A stretch of 64,000 nt of DNA from JAIOSM01 sp023143455 (GTDB taxonomy: Bacteria > Desulfobacterota > Desulfobacteria > Desulfobacterales > Desulfobacteraceae). The stretch spans positions 1-64,000 of the forward strand of contig DAOVTW010000007.1 of the NCBI GenBank assembly GCA_030632885.1, read 5' to 3'. Shown in pieces: positions 54,950-64,000 of the stretch (the first letter of the stretch is position 1; every line of letters starts with the position of its first letter). Under the pieces are notes generated by a model. It made no database searches. It saw nothing but the letters and a program-made list of their open reading frames with translations, and was not told the origin of the DNA. The position numbers and the translations under genes were made by a program.

Positions 54950-55980
54950 ATAAGTTCTGCCACTTTTTTAGAAGGTAGTCCTTTTAATGTATATTCGTAG
55001 AAAGTGTCCGTAAAAACATCTGTTTCATCATATCTTTGTTCATATATTGTTTCATATTCAAACCAGTAAGGGTTATTATATAAAGTTGCTAAAAATTCTA
55101 TGGTTTCTTGAAGTTTTTTTTCCAATGGGATTATACTATAATTATTTATTTTCTTTTTTAATTTTTTAATTCTTAATGTAAGATTATGATCCTGATGGTA
55201 TACCTCCATATCTTCAAGTAAAGAAAAATTTTCTACCAGTTCTATTTTGTCATAAAGATTAGCCTTATTTACAGATGTGACATACTCATCAATTTTTAAT
55301 CTGACTTTAGCGATATAGTTATTCTTATAACCTCTTATATAGTTTAAAAAATTTAAACTTGTAATATATTTGTTTTTTAGTTTGTCTGCTAAGGCTTCCA
55401 ATTTTAAAAGCGTAATCCCGATTTGCTCTAAATCCCCTTGTTTTAAAATTTTTTCAACTTTTTCTATTAAATTTTCAAAAGCCTCACGGTCTTCATCCCT
55501 AAAAACTGAAACAATATTAGATTTTGCTCTTAATTCACCTATTGCATTCTTTAGTTTGGCTTCAAGGATTCCAAGCCTTCTGATATCCTCTTTATATCTT
55601 ATAATATTAGAAGCACTTAGTAGCACCTCACATTGTTCAGTAATATAGGATCTATCTCCGCTGCTAATTGCACTTTTAGCACTTTTTACAAGAAGGTAGT
55701 TAATTACCGAAGCAGGAGTATAAATATTAGGGATTTTATTTTTTTCAATTTTTTTTGAACCGAGGATTTTTTGATGTAACTTCACCATAATTCTAAAAAG
55801 GGATAGACATTTCAGAGTATGATCACCTTTTATTGGATCACCATCAGATATTCTTTTAAGTCCATTATTTAGTACATTATAGGCATTAAGGCTATGTTCA
55901 TCATCACCTCTTTCAAAGGAAGCACTGCCCAGAGAAATTAATTTCAAAGTGCTTGACTGAACCTTTAAGTCTTGAGTCAT
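54937..55980 (-). CDS. Unknown helical protein, probably frameshifted at its 3' end
   Basis: A protein of about 347 residues that I do not recognise. It is all-helical, rich in Leu, Lys and Glu, with a long coiled-coil region in the middle, and no signal peptide or membrane span. A frame reaching 56016 exists, but ATG at 55980 is preferred for its better N-terminus (MTQDLKVQSSTLKLISLG) and an AGGT about 10 nt upstream; this is uncertain. The reading frame ends in AELIKKK just at an A10 run, and a coding-like segment continues in the -1 frame (see 54809-54949). It stands directly downstream of mfd. Confidence 0.6.
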   Translation of the reverse strand: MTQDLKVQSSTLKLISLGSASFERGDDEHSLNAYNVLNNGLKRISDGDPIKGDHTLKCLSLFRIMVKLHQKILGSKKIEKNKIPNIYTPASVINYLLVKSAKSAISSGDRSYITEQCEVLLSASNIIRYKEDIRRLGILEAKLKNAIGELRAKSNIVSVFRDEDREAFENLIEKVEKILKQGDLEQIGITLLKLEALADKLKNKYITSLNFLNYIRGYKNNYIAKVRLKIDEYVTSVNKANLYDKIELVENFSLLEDMEVYHQDHNLTLRIKKLKKKINNYSIIPLEKKLQETIEFLATLYNNPYWFEYETIYEQRYDETDVFTDTFYEYTLKGLPSKKVAELIKKK

Positions 55981-56054
55981 AATAAATATACCTATATTGA
56001 ATTTCATAAATGCCATTGTTGATGATTAATTTATAATACTATATTTTTTTAGTT

Positions 56055-59000
56055 TTAGGCAAGAGTGAAATTTTGTATAATGCTTTTACTTTCAATTAAT
56101 GCTTTTGATATATTTTTTCTTTTTTCTCCAAGAATTATTTTGATACTATTTTTATTGATAAACTTAACTTTTAGATTTATATCAATTATTTTTTCATTAA
56201 TTTTTTGTAAATCGTTCCAGTGATATTCAGAAAAGGTGATAGTAAGAACATTAGAATTTAGATCAATTCGCTCTATTCCTGATTTTATACAAAGAACTCT
56301 TAGCATAATTTTCAATAACATATTTTCTGCATGTTTAGGTAGTTTGCCAAAACGATCAATAAGTTCTGATTTAATTTTTAAAATTTCTGAAAGATTTTTA
56401 ATTTTTGCAAGTCTTCTGTAAATTGTAAGTCTGAGTTCTATTGAATTTATATAATCATCAGGCAGATATGCTGACATGGATATATTGATTTCAGGTTCAA
56501 GTATTTCTTCAAAAGTTTCTCCTTTTAAATCTTTTACAGCATGATCAAGAAGTTTTAAAAACATATCATATCCTACGGCTGCGATGTGTCCTGACTGCGA
56601 TGCACCTAAAGCTGTTCCTGCACCTCTTATCTGTAGATCCTTCATGGCAATTTGAAAACCTGACCCTAAATCCCGATGTTCCATAAGAGCTGCAAGTCTT
56701 TTTTTTCCATCCCTTGTCATTTTAGATTGATCAGGAATGAAAAGATAAGCATATGCTTGCTCCTCACCCCGCCCTATTCTTCCCCGTAATTGGTAAATCT
56801 GTGAGAGCCCGAATCTATCAGCTTTATCTATAACCATAGTATTTGCAGATGGAATATCAAGACCTGATTCGATTATAGTTGTACAAACAAGTACATCTAT
56901 TTTTTGATTTACAAAATTATACATTACTTTTTCAAGGATATCATTAGATAGTCTTCCATGAGCGACATCAATTCTAGCTTCAGGTACAAGCTTTTTAATA
57001 TTTTCAGCAGTTTTAAATATTGATTTAATATTATTATGAACATAAAAAACTTGTCCTTTTCTTTCTATTTCTTTTCTAACGGCTTGAGCAGCTATAGTAT
57101 CATCATGTTCGCATATATAAGAAATAATAGGTCGGCGATCTTCAGGAGGTGTTGAAATTACGCTTATATCTCTCATACCTGTTAGCGAAAGATGTAATGT
57201 GCGTGGAATTGGAGTTGCAGTTAATGCCAGGACATCTATGGTTTTTCGCTTCTGTTTTAATTTTTCTTTGTGCTTAACACCAAAGCGTTGTTCTTCATCA
57301 ATTATCAATAATCCAAGGGATTTAAATGATATGTCTTTCTGTAAAAGTCTATGGGTTCCAATAATAATATCAACTCTTCCTTCTGAAGTATTTTTTATAA
57401 CTAGGTTTTGCTCTTTTCTGGTCTTAAACCTGGAAAGGCTTTCAATATTTATAGGATAAGGTTCGAATCTTTCTCTAAAGCTTGCAAGATGCTGTTCTGC
57501 AAGAATAGTTGTAGGTACCACAATGGCAACTTGTTTGCCATCATTAACAGCTTTATATGAAGCTCTCATGGCGACTTCAGTTTTGCCATATCCAACATCT
57601 CCACATATTAGCCTGTCCATTGGTTTCTCGTCTTCCATGTCTAAAACAACATCGTCAATTGCCTGTTGTTGATCAGATGTTTCTTCATATTGAAATGACG
57701 TTTCAAATTCCTCAAAAAATTCATCTGATTTGCTAAACGCGTTTCCTTTTTTAATTTTACGTTCTGCATATAAGTTTAAGAGATCACCTGCAAGTTTTTC
57801 AACTTCTTGTTTTGCTTTAGCTTTTGATTTTTCCCAGGTTTTTCCGCCTATTTTATCAAGTATAGGGGTATACCCATCAATACCAATATATTTTTCAACC
57901 ATCTCCATTCTGTCTACAGGTACATAAAGTTTATCATCTCCCTGATAGACAATTAAAATAAAATCAGCTGATATACCACCAACTTTAATTGTTGACAGTC
58001 CCTGGTAACAACCAATGCCATGTAATTGATGAACTACTATATCTTTGTGCTTTAATTCTTCCGGAGTTATAAATTCTGATTTAATATCCCTTCTGCTTCT
58101 AGTTCTTTTTAAACGCCGCCTGGTACCAAAAATTTCTTTTTCGGTAATAAATGCAATTTTATTTTCTTTATGAATAAACCCGGACCTAAGGCACCCTTTA
58201 ACAAAAAATATTCCCGTATTAATGTTTTTTTCAAGTGAATATTTGTCAAGATATTCAGGTTCAATTCCATAAGGTTGTAAAAGTTTAGATATTCTTTTTA
58301 TCTGTGAGTCGTTTGTACAAACAATTATGGTTGATAACTTATTTTTTTGATTTATTTCAAACCATTCAATAAGAGGTTTGAAAAGATTATCAGAGTCAAT
58401 TTTTTCACGCAAATTTAAACAAAGAGAAGTATTGTCAAAAAAATGATCTTTATTAAAATTTATAAAGCCTGTATTGCTTGATTTTTCATATATTTCAAGC
58501 TCTTTGAAAATAATATTGTTTCGACCATTAATGTTTTGTTCTACTTCATTATAAGATAAATAAAGAGCCTCAGGCTCCACACAAAGTCTATTTTGCGATT
58601 GAGCATTTTTAAAATTAAGTTCAATCTTCTTAATAAAATCTAAAGCACAAAATTTTTGTTCTTCCGGCGAATCAACTAAGAACAAAGCATCTTTTGGAAT
58701 ATAATCAAAAAGAGAATTAAGTTTTGAATAAACAATTGGTAATAACCCTTCTATACCATCAAACCGTTTATTTTCCCTTATTTGGGAAATATAATCTTGT
58801 AAACTTGATTTTTTAAGTTGAGATTTTTTAGCGGCCTTTCTCAACCTGGCTAATACATGTACAAGGGAATCATTATCCACAATTGCTTCATTGGCAGGAA
58901 TTACAGTGAATTCTTCAAGCTCTTTCAGGGCTTTTTGTGTTACAGGAGAAAAAGTTCTTAAAGATTCAACCAAATCACCAAAAAATTCAATTCGTACAGG

Positions 59001-59546
59001 TTTTTTTGCACCTGCGGAAAACACATCAAGTATACCACCTCGTACAGCATAATCGCCCGTTTCTTCAACAAGAGAAGTTCGTTTATACCCGGTTTCTTCA
59101 AGTTTTGTTATCAAATCATCCCTTGAAATTTCTTCTCCATTAATTATCAACTCGCAAGAATTTGAAATAGTTTGTTTTGGAATAACTTTTTGAAGAAATG
59201 TATCTATATATGTTACGAGAATATAGTTGTCTCTTTGGTGAGTTAATAATCGATATAAAGCTGAAACTCTATCTGCAGCAGTTTGTGCATGAAAGGTTAA
59301 AGATTTAAAAGGTAAAATATTATAGGATGGGAAATAAATAATAAATTTTTTTATCTGAGGTAGAAAGAAAATCAACTCATCGATAAAATTTAATGCTTTT
59401 TTCCTATCTGGAAGAACGGAAATTACAGGGGTTTCAGAATTCAAAAATAAATTTGCTGTAATATAAGCTTTTCTTGATCCTGTTATCCCTGTAATTGTTG
59501 AACTTTTATCTTTTTGAGATAATATATTTGAGAAATTATCAAACAT
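56055..59546 (-). CDS. mfd: Transcription-repair coupling factor
   Basis: Mfd releases RNA polymerase stalled at DNA lesions and recruits UvrA. At 1163 residues it is full length. In order: an N-terminal UvrB-homology part, the RNA polymerase interaction region (HGIGCYQGLSTI, with the KLYVPVDRMEMVEKYIG segment), the RecG-like translocase with Walker A CGDVGYGKTEVA and DEEQ in LLIIDEEQRFGV, and the C-terminal TRCF domain (LRGRIGRGEEQAYAYL; then LRLTIYRRLAKI). It starts 13 nt after the malic enzyme stop on the same strand. Confidence 0.97.
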   Translation of the reverse strand: MFDNFSNILSQKDKSSTITGITGSRKAYITANLFLNSETPVISVLPDRKKALNFIDELIFFLPQIKKFIIYFPSYNILPFKSLTFHAQTAADRVSALYRLLTHQRDNYILVTYIDTFLQKVIPKQTISNSCELIINGEEISRDDLITKLEETGYKRTSLVEETGDYAVRGGILDVFSAGAKKPVRIEFFGDLVESLRTFSPVTQKALKELEEFTVIPANEAIVDNDSLVHVLARLRKAAKKSQLKKSSLQDYISQIRENKRFDGIEGLLPIVYSKLNSLFDYIPKDALFLVDSPEEQKFCALDFIKKIELNFKNAQSQNRLCVEPEALYLSYNEVEQNINGRNNIIFKELEIYEKSSNTGFINFNKDHFFDNTSLCLNLREKIDSDNLFKPLIEWFEINQKNKLSTIIVCTNDSQIKRISKLLQPYGIEPEYLDKYSLEKNINTGIFFVKGCLRSGFIHKENKIAFITEKEIFGTRRRLKRTRSRRDIKSEFITPEELKHKDIVVHQLHGIGCYQGLSTIKVGGISADFILIVYQGDDKLYVPVDRMEMVEKYIGIDGYTPILDKIGGKTWEKSKAKAKQEVEKLAGDLLNLYAERKIKKGNAFSKSDEFFEEFETSFQYEETSDQQQAIDDVVLDMEDEKPMDRLICGDVGYGKTEVAMRASYKAVNDGKQVAIVVPTTILAEQHLASFRERFEPYPINIESLSRFKTRKEQNLVIKNTSEGRVDIIIGTHRLLQKDISFKSLGLLIIDEEQRFGVKHKEKLKQKRKTIDVLALTATPIPRTLHLSLTGMRDISVISTPPEDRRPIISYICEHDDTIAAQAVRKEIERKGQVFYVHNNIKSIFKTAENIKKLVPEARIDVAHGRLSNDILEKVMYNFVNQKIDVLVCTTIIESGLDIPSANTMVIDKADRFGLSQIYQLRGRIGRGEEQAYAYLFIPDQSKMTRDGKKRLAALMEHRDLGSGFQIAMKDLQIRGAGTALGASQSGHIAAVGYDMFLKLLDHAVKDLKGETFEEILEPEINISMSAYLPDDYINSIELRLTIYRRLAKIKNLSEILKIKSELIDRFGKLPKHAENMLLKIMLRVLCIKSGIERIDLNSNVLTITFSEYHWNDLQKINEKIIDINLKVKFINKNSIKIILGEKRKNISKALIESKSIIQNFTLA

Positions 59547-59559
59547 TATAATTTAAATA

Positions 59560-61293
59560 TTATTTTAAAGAGAAATATTTTGGACTCCAGCACATTCCTT
59601 CAATGATCACATTTAAACGATCAATATTGTTATTATGCTTGAATTCAGAAAAAGCACTGTCTTCTTTACATACATCCCCTTTAATAGCTTCAGCTCCAAC
59701 ATACTTTGCAACTTTTATTGAAACATCGCGTAATTTTTCTAAAGGGGGGCATAATATTCCATCTTTGATTTCGTCTTCAGTTATATACTCTGCAACTGCA
59801 TGAGCACTGGCAGAAAAAAAACTGGGCAAAACTTCTTTTGCTCCAGATGCAATAATGCCTAGGCCAACGCCAGGGAATATAAAGGCATTGTTCATTTGAC
59901 CTATTCTATATTTTTTACCGTTATGCTCAACAGGATCAAATGGGCTTCCAGTTGCAACCAATGCTTTACCATTTGTCCATTTATATATATCTTTTGGCAA
60001 TGCTTCAGCCTTTACAGTTGGATTGCTTAAAGGAAGTATAACAGGTCTTTTAGTATTTTTAGAAACAGCGTCAACTATCTCTTTTGTAAAACAGCCAGGT
60101 TGACCTGAAGTTCCAAGTAAAACAGTTACTTTTTCATTCATTATTGTATTTAAAAGCGTGTTATCTTCTGGCTTTTTAAGCCATTCAAGGCTATTAATAT
60201 CCTTTGCAAATTTTTCTTTATAAAGTTCAAGCTTTCTGCCTGAGGTTACAATACCTTTAGAATCAAGAGTGAAAATTCTTTGATTAGCTTGTTCTTTTGA
60301 AAGTCCATTTTGAATAAGTTCGGCATGAATTTGTTCTGCAATACCTATTCCACCTGCTCCTGCACCATGGACTAAAAACACTTGATCTTTCATGCTTTCT
60401 TTTTTTATTTTCATCGCAGCAAGAATGCCTGCCAGAGCAACAGAACCTGTTCCCTGGATATCATCATTAAATGAAATTAAATCATTTAAATACGCATCTC
60501 TAATTGTAAAAGCATTCTGTTTTGAAAAGTCTTCCCATTGACATAAAGCATTTGGGAAAACTTTTTTAAATGCTTTTGAAAATTTCTCAATAAAATTTAA
60601 ATAATCACCATTTTTTAATCTCTCATGTTTATATCCAAGATAGCTCGAATCCTTCAGAAGTTCGAGATTGTCAGTACCTACATCAAGTGAAATAGGAAGG
60701 CAATGCCAAGGAGCAATGCCTGCTCCCTGAGTATAAAGCATTAATTTACCGAGACAGATGGCAATCCCTCCTGCTCCTTGATCACCAATACCAAGAATAC
60801 CCTGGTTGTCTGTAACAACAGCTACTCTAATATCATTATCTGAATAATTTCTAAAAATATCTTCTGCTTTATCAATATTTCTAGGATGAAGGTGAATACC
60901 ATTTGCTCTTCTAAACATGGAGGAATATTGCTGACATGCTTGCCCAACTGTTGGTGTATAGATTATACTTAAAAATCTTGTTATATCAGTTGCAATTACA
61001 GCATGAGCGAGAACAACATTTCTATCGAAAAGACTTCTGATATATATAAACCGTTCTATATCATTGTTTTTATTATCAATAATATTTAAAGAAGATTGGA
61101 TTTGTTCCTCAAGAGTTTTAATCCTGGGCGGGAGATATCCAATAAGCTTAAGCTTATCTAATTCATCTTCTGTAAATGCAGTTCCTTTATTAATATAATT
61201 GTATCTTAAAATATCTGGACCTGTGATATTAATGTCAATCCCAGTGGTTTCTCCAAAATTGCCATAGTTAAAATCGTAATTCACATTCTTCAT
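59560..61293 (-). CDS. maeA: NAD-dependent malic enzyme
   Basis: Oxidative decarboxylation of malate to pyruvate. FNDDIQGTGSVALAGILAA (signature with the metal aspartates), the nucleotide motif GAGAGGIGIAEQI, and the N-terminal RIYFSVY-type ALxHAVI segment are visible. The 577-residue length is that of the large malic enzymes (E. coli MaeA). Between acnA and mfd on one strand, it may share a transcript with acnA, 82 nt upstream. Confidence 0.94.
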   Translation of the reverse strand: MKNVNYDFNYGNFGETTGIDINITGPDILRYNYINKGTAFTEDELDKLKLIGYLPPRIKTLEEQIQSSLNIIDNKNNDIERFIYIRSLFDRNVVLAHAVIATDITRFLSIIYTPTVGQACQQYSSMFRRANGIHLHPRNIDKAEDIFRNYSDNDIRVAVVTDNQGILGIGDQGAGGIAICLGKLMLYTQGAGIAPWHCLPISLDVGTDNLELLKDSSYLGYKHERLKNGDYLNFIEKFSKAFKKVFPNALCQWEDFSKQNAFTIRDAYLNDLISFNDDIQGTGSVALAGILAAMKIKKESMKDQVFLVHGAGAGGIGIAEQIHAELIQNGLSKEQANQRIFTLDSKGIVTSGRKLELYKEKFAKDINSLEWLKKPEDNTLLNTIMNEKVTVLLGTSGQPGCFTKEIVDAVSKNTKRPVILPLSNPTVKAEALPKDIYKWTNGKALVATGSPFDPVEHNGKKYRIGQMNNAFIFPGVGLGIIASGAKEVLPSFFSASAHAVAEYITEDEIKDGILCPPLEKLRDVSIKVAKYVGAEAIKGDVCKEDSAFSEFKHNNNIDRLNVIIEGMCWSPKYFSLK

Positions 61294-61375
61294 TTCATAT
61301 AACCCTTAATAATAATTTTAAAACCGGGCATTACTTATAACATAAAATCGAATTCAAGAAAGAGATTTATTTTTT

Positions 61376-64000
61376 TTAGGGCAACATTTTATTTAAAACA
61401 AAATTAAGAATACCGCCATTTTGATAATAGGTTAAATCCATTTCTGTATCGAGCCGGGATACAGTTTCGAAAATAATTATTTCACCATCTGTTTTTAGAG
61501 CTTCAATTTTTAAAATTGAACCTGGTGTCATTTCAGACAAACCATGTATTGTAAATATTTCATCTCCATTTAGGTTTAACGAATTAAAATTTTGGTTGTC
61601 TTTAAAAACAAGAGGTAAAACACCCATTCCTATTAAATTACTTCTATGTATTCTTTCAAAAGAGGAAACAATAACAGCTTTTACACCAAGAAGATTTGTT
61701 CCTTTAGCAGCCCAATCCCTTGATGAGCCAGTGCCATACTCTTTGCCACCAAAAACAATCAAATCGATTGAATCTTTTTTATATTCCATTGCAGCATCAA
61801 ATATATATTTTTCTGTCTTTTCAGGAAATTTTAGTGTATATCCACCTTTTTTTGTTGCCAATGAATTTAGAATACGAATATTAGCAAAGGTTCCCCGCAT
61901 CATTATTTCATGATTACCTCGCCTTGATCCGTATGTATTAAAATCTGAAGTTAATATTTTATTTTTATTTAAATATTTTCCTGCAGGGTAATCTTTTGGA
62001 ATTTCTCCTGCAGGAGAAATATGATCGGTTGTAATTGTATCTCCCAATACCAAGAGGCACCGGGCATTTTTTATTTCTTTAGTGTTCTGTTTAGCACCAG
62101 AGTTAAGGTTAATTTTTGAATCAAAAAAAGGAGGTTTTTTTATATATAAAGAATTTTTATCCCAATTAAAAGTGCTTGTGTCTTCAAATTTTAGGGAATC
62201 CCACAATTCATCACCTTTAAATATTTCAGAATATACAGTTTCAAAAAACTCAGGTTTTACATACTTTTTAACATATTCTTTTATTTCTTTATCATCAGGC
62301 CAAAGGTCTTTAAAATAAACAGGTTTATTATTTGTTCCTAAACCAACAGGTTCGGATTCAAAATCAATATCAATTCTGCCTGCAAGAGCAAAAATAACAA
62401 CAAGTGCAGGAGACATTAAATAGTTATTTTTAATAAGCTGGTGTATCCTTGCCTCAAAATTTCTATTTCCTGAGAGAACAGCTACAGTATTTATATTATT
62501 TCCATTCAATTTTTCTTCTATTGCAGGTTCAAGTTTTCCACTGTTCCCAATACAGGTCATACATCCAAAGCCTGTGTTATTAAAACCAAGTTTATTTAAG
62601 CTTGCCATGAGATCAGCATTTTTAAGATAATCTATGACAACTCTTGAGCCAGGCGAAAGAGAAGTCTTCACAAAGTTGGGGACTAAAAGTCCTTTTTCAA
62701 CTGCTTTTTTTGCAACAAGACCTGCGCCTATCATAGTTTCTGGATTTGAAGTATTTGTGCATGAAGTAATAGCAGCGATCAAAACATTTCCATCTGTAAT
62801 TTCATCATTGTCCGAGACGTCAAAAGGTGTTGTGTTATAAGATCTTTCTTCAATATTATTTAATAAAATTCTTTGATTAGGTCTTGATGGACCGGCTATT
62901 GCTAATTCGATTTTAGAAAGATCAACCTTAATGGTTTTGGTAAAACTTATCTGATCATTACCTGTTGTAAAAAAATTGCATTCTTTACTATATGTTTCAA
63001 CAATCTTGCTAAGTTCTGTTCTATTAGTTTTTTTAAGATAAGAGATAGTTTCAGAATCTATTGGGAAAAAGGCTGATGTTGCACCATATTCGGGAGCCAT
63101 ATTAGAAATTGTAGCCCTGTCGGTAAGTGAAAGCTCTTTTAAGCCAACACCTGTAAATTCAACAATTTTTTCAACTACATTTTCCGCTCTTAATTTTTCT
63201 GTAATCATTAGAACAATATCTGTTGCTGTAATATTTTTTGCGGGTTTCCCTATAAGCTCAACACCGATTATTTCAGGAAGTTTCATATAATAAGGCTCAC
63301 CTAGCATAACAGCTTCTGCTTCAATTCCTCCTACTCCCCATCCTAATACACCAAGTCCATTAATCATAGTTGTATGGGAATCGGTTCCTATTAAAGTATC
63401 AGGGAAAGCAACCATGGTGTCTTCTTTTTTGGTACATACTACTTTGGCAAGGTATTCTAGATTAACCTGATGACAGATCCCAGAGCCAGGCGGTACAACT
63501 CTAAAATTTTTAAAGTTTTTTGCAGCCCATTTTAACAGGCTGTATCTTTCTTTGTTTCTTTGATATTCTTTTTCAACATTGAATTTAAATGCAGTATCAG
63601 TTTTACAATAATCAACTTGAACTGAATGATCTATAACAAGGTCAACCTCAATGGAAGGGTTTATATCTTCAGGGTCAAGGCCTGCTTCTTTAACTGCATC
63701 ACGCATTGCTGCAAGATCTACAACTGCTGGGACTCCTGTAAAGTCCTGCATCAATACCCTTGAAGGAAAAAAAGGTATAAGGGGAGTTATACTATTTTTG
63801 GGACCACAATAAAAATGTATAAAAGTTTTTATATGTTTTTGGTTAACATAAGAAGTTTTAAGATTTCTTAATAAATTTTCTAAAATTACCCTGGCTGAAA
63901 ATGGAAGATTACTTATTTTAATATTTTCTGTTTCTTCAATTTTTTGAAAATCCACTACCTGATATTTTTTTTCTGAAAGTTCTATCTGCTTTAAAAAATC
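61376..64000 (-). CDS. acnA: Aconitate hydratase A, 5' end beyond the window
   Basis: Citrate to isocitrate isomerisation through a [4Fe-4S] cluster. The cluster cysteines are in TSCTNTSNP and GFGCMTCIGNSG, and the signatures GTDSHTTMINGLGVLGWGVGG and QDFTGVPAVVDLAAMR are intact. The frame is open from 63955 to the right edge: the extra 15 codons read DFLKQIELSEKKYQV before the GTG taken as start by simple scanning, and match an AcnA N-terminal continuation, so the true start lies outside. About 874 residues are visible (E. coli AcnA has 891). IRP1/AcnA type rather than AcnB. Confidence 0.96.
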   Translation of the reverse strand, partial: DFLKQIELSEKKYQVVDFQKIEETENIKISNLPFSARVILENLLRNLKTSYVNQKHIKTFIHFYCGPKNSITPLIPFFPSRVLMQDFTGVPAVVDLAAMRDAVKEAGLDPEDINPSIEVDLVIDHSVQVDYCKTDTAFKFNVEKEYQRNKERYSLLKWAAKNFKNFRVVPPGSGICHQVNLEYLAKVVCTKKEDTMVAFPDTLIGTDSHTTMINGLGVLGWGVGGIEAEAVMLGEPYYMKLPEIIGVELIGKPAKNITATDIVLMITEKLRAENVVEKIVEFTGVGLKELSLTDRATISNMAPEYGATSAFFPIDSETISYLKKTNRTELSKIVETYSKECNFFTTGNDQISFTKTIKVDLSKIELAIAGPSRPNQRILLNNIEERSYNTTPFDVSDNDEITDGNVLIAAITSCTNTSNPETMIGAGLVAKKAVEKGLLVPNFVKTSLSPGSRVVIDYLKNADLMASLNKLGFNNTGFGCMTCIGNSGKLEPAIEEKLNGNNINTVAVLSGNRNFEARIHQLIKNNYLMSPALVVIFALAGRIDIDFESEPVGLGTNNKPVYFKDLWPDDKEIKEYVKKYVKPEFFETVYSEIFKGDELWDSLKFEDTSTFNWDKNSLYIKKPPFFDSKINLNSGAKQNTKEIKNARCLLVLGDTITTDHISPAGEIPKDYPAGKYLNKNKILTSDFNTYGSRRGNHEIMMRGTFANIRILNSLATKKGGYTLKFPEKTEKYIFDAAMEYKKDSIDLIVFGGKEYGTGSSRDWAAKGTNLLGVKAVIVSSFERIHRSNLIGMGVLPLVFKDNQNFNSLNLNGDEIFTIHGLSEMTPGSILKIEALKTDGEIIIFETVSRLDTEMDLTYYQNGGILNFVLNKMLP

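Noticed and set aside
1..64000. CRISPR array, prophage, tRNA or rRNA genes, defence system
   Set aside because: No regularly spaced repeats, phage structural genes, tRNA cloverleaf signals or recognised defence modules were found; the ATPase at 19892 alone does not make a system.

Overview
The window is AT-rich bacterial chromosome with short spacers and many overlapping genes. The gene set (a GlcF-like Fe-S protein, PUFA-synthase-like and Ole olefin genes, an AmmeMemoRadiSam protein, spore-photolyase-family radical SAM and DHH-CBS proteins) suggests a Gram-negative of the former Deltaproteobacteria, most likely Desulfobacterota/Desulfobacterales. A TolC-type protein confirms an outer membrane. 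The taxonomic call is inference; there is no rRNA or tRNA here.

Layout. 1-4 kb: the tail of an ISAzo13-type transposase, a leaderless-secretion M23 peptidase-like gene, and a minus-strand operon purC / ParB-like / SPL-family radical SAM. 4.3-7.4 kb: GlcF-like Fe-S protein, a TolC-family protein and a small unknown. 7.4-13.3 kb: a six-gene aromatic amino acid operon (pheA-aroE-aroA-aroK-aroC-tyrA), preceded by a Phe/Tyr-rich leader peptide and mutually exclusive hairpins that read as a ribosome-mediated attenuator. 13.4-21.8 kb: pepN, dodecin, a stand-alone bacterial cereblon-type CULT domain protein, CysZ/EI24 protein, cyclopropane fatty acid synthase, rhomboid protease, an arginase-family remnant and an orphan AAA-type ATPase.

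21.9-30.3 kb: a lipid operon joining a PfaC-like KS-CLF-DH-DH protein to OleA, OleB and OleC homologues, with an unknown Lys-rich membrane protein between oleB and oleC; oleD and the other pfa genes are not in the window. 30.3-37.6 kb: DHH-CBS phosphoesterase, AMMECR1 protein, a 69-nt near-perfect palindrome, a small orphan gene, then purB / HD-GYP regulator / ald and the divergent ihfA. 37.6-51.3 kb: Ste24 protease, lysophospholipase-like hydrolase, two cyclic-di-GMP proteins and a glycogen block (eukaryote-type branching enzyme, GT5 glycogen synthase, giant bifunctional debranching enzyme). 51.3-54.8 kb: a hairpin repeat, HIT protein, sirtuin, ThiF/HesA-like E1, MoaD/ThiS-like carrier, an unknown gene and a lipoprotein. 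54.8-64 kb: an unknown helical protein with a probable frameshift in an A10 run, mfd, NAD-malic enzyme and an aconitase cut by the right edge.

The strongest points for follow-up are the phe attenuator, the pfaC-ole hybrid operon with its extra membrane protein, the CULT protein, the poly-A frameshift, the arginase fragment hidden behind a spurious plus-strand frame, and two unexplained inverted repeats.
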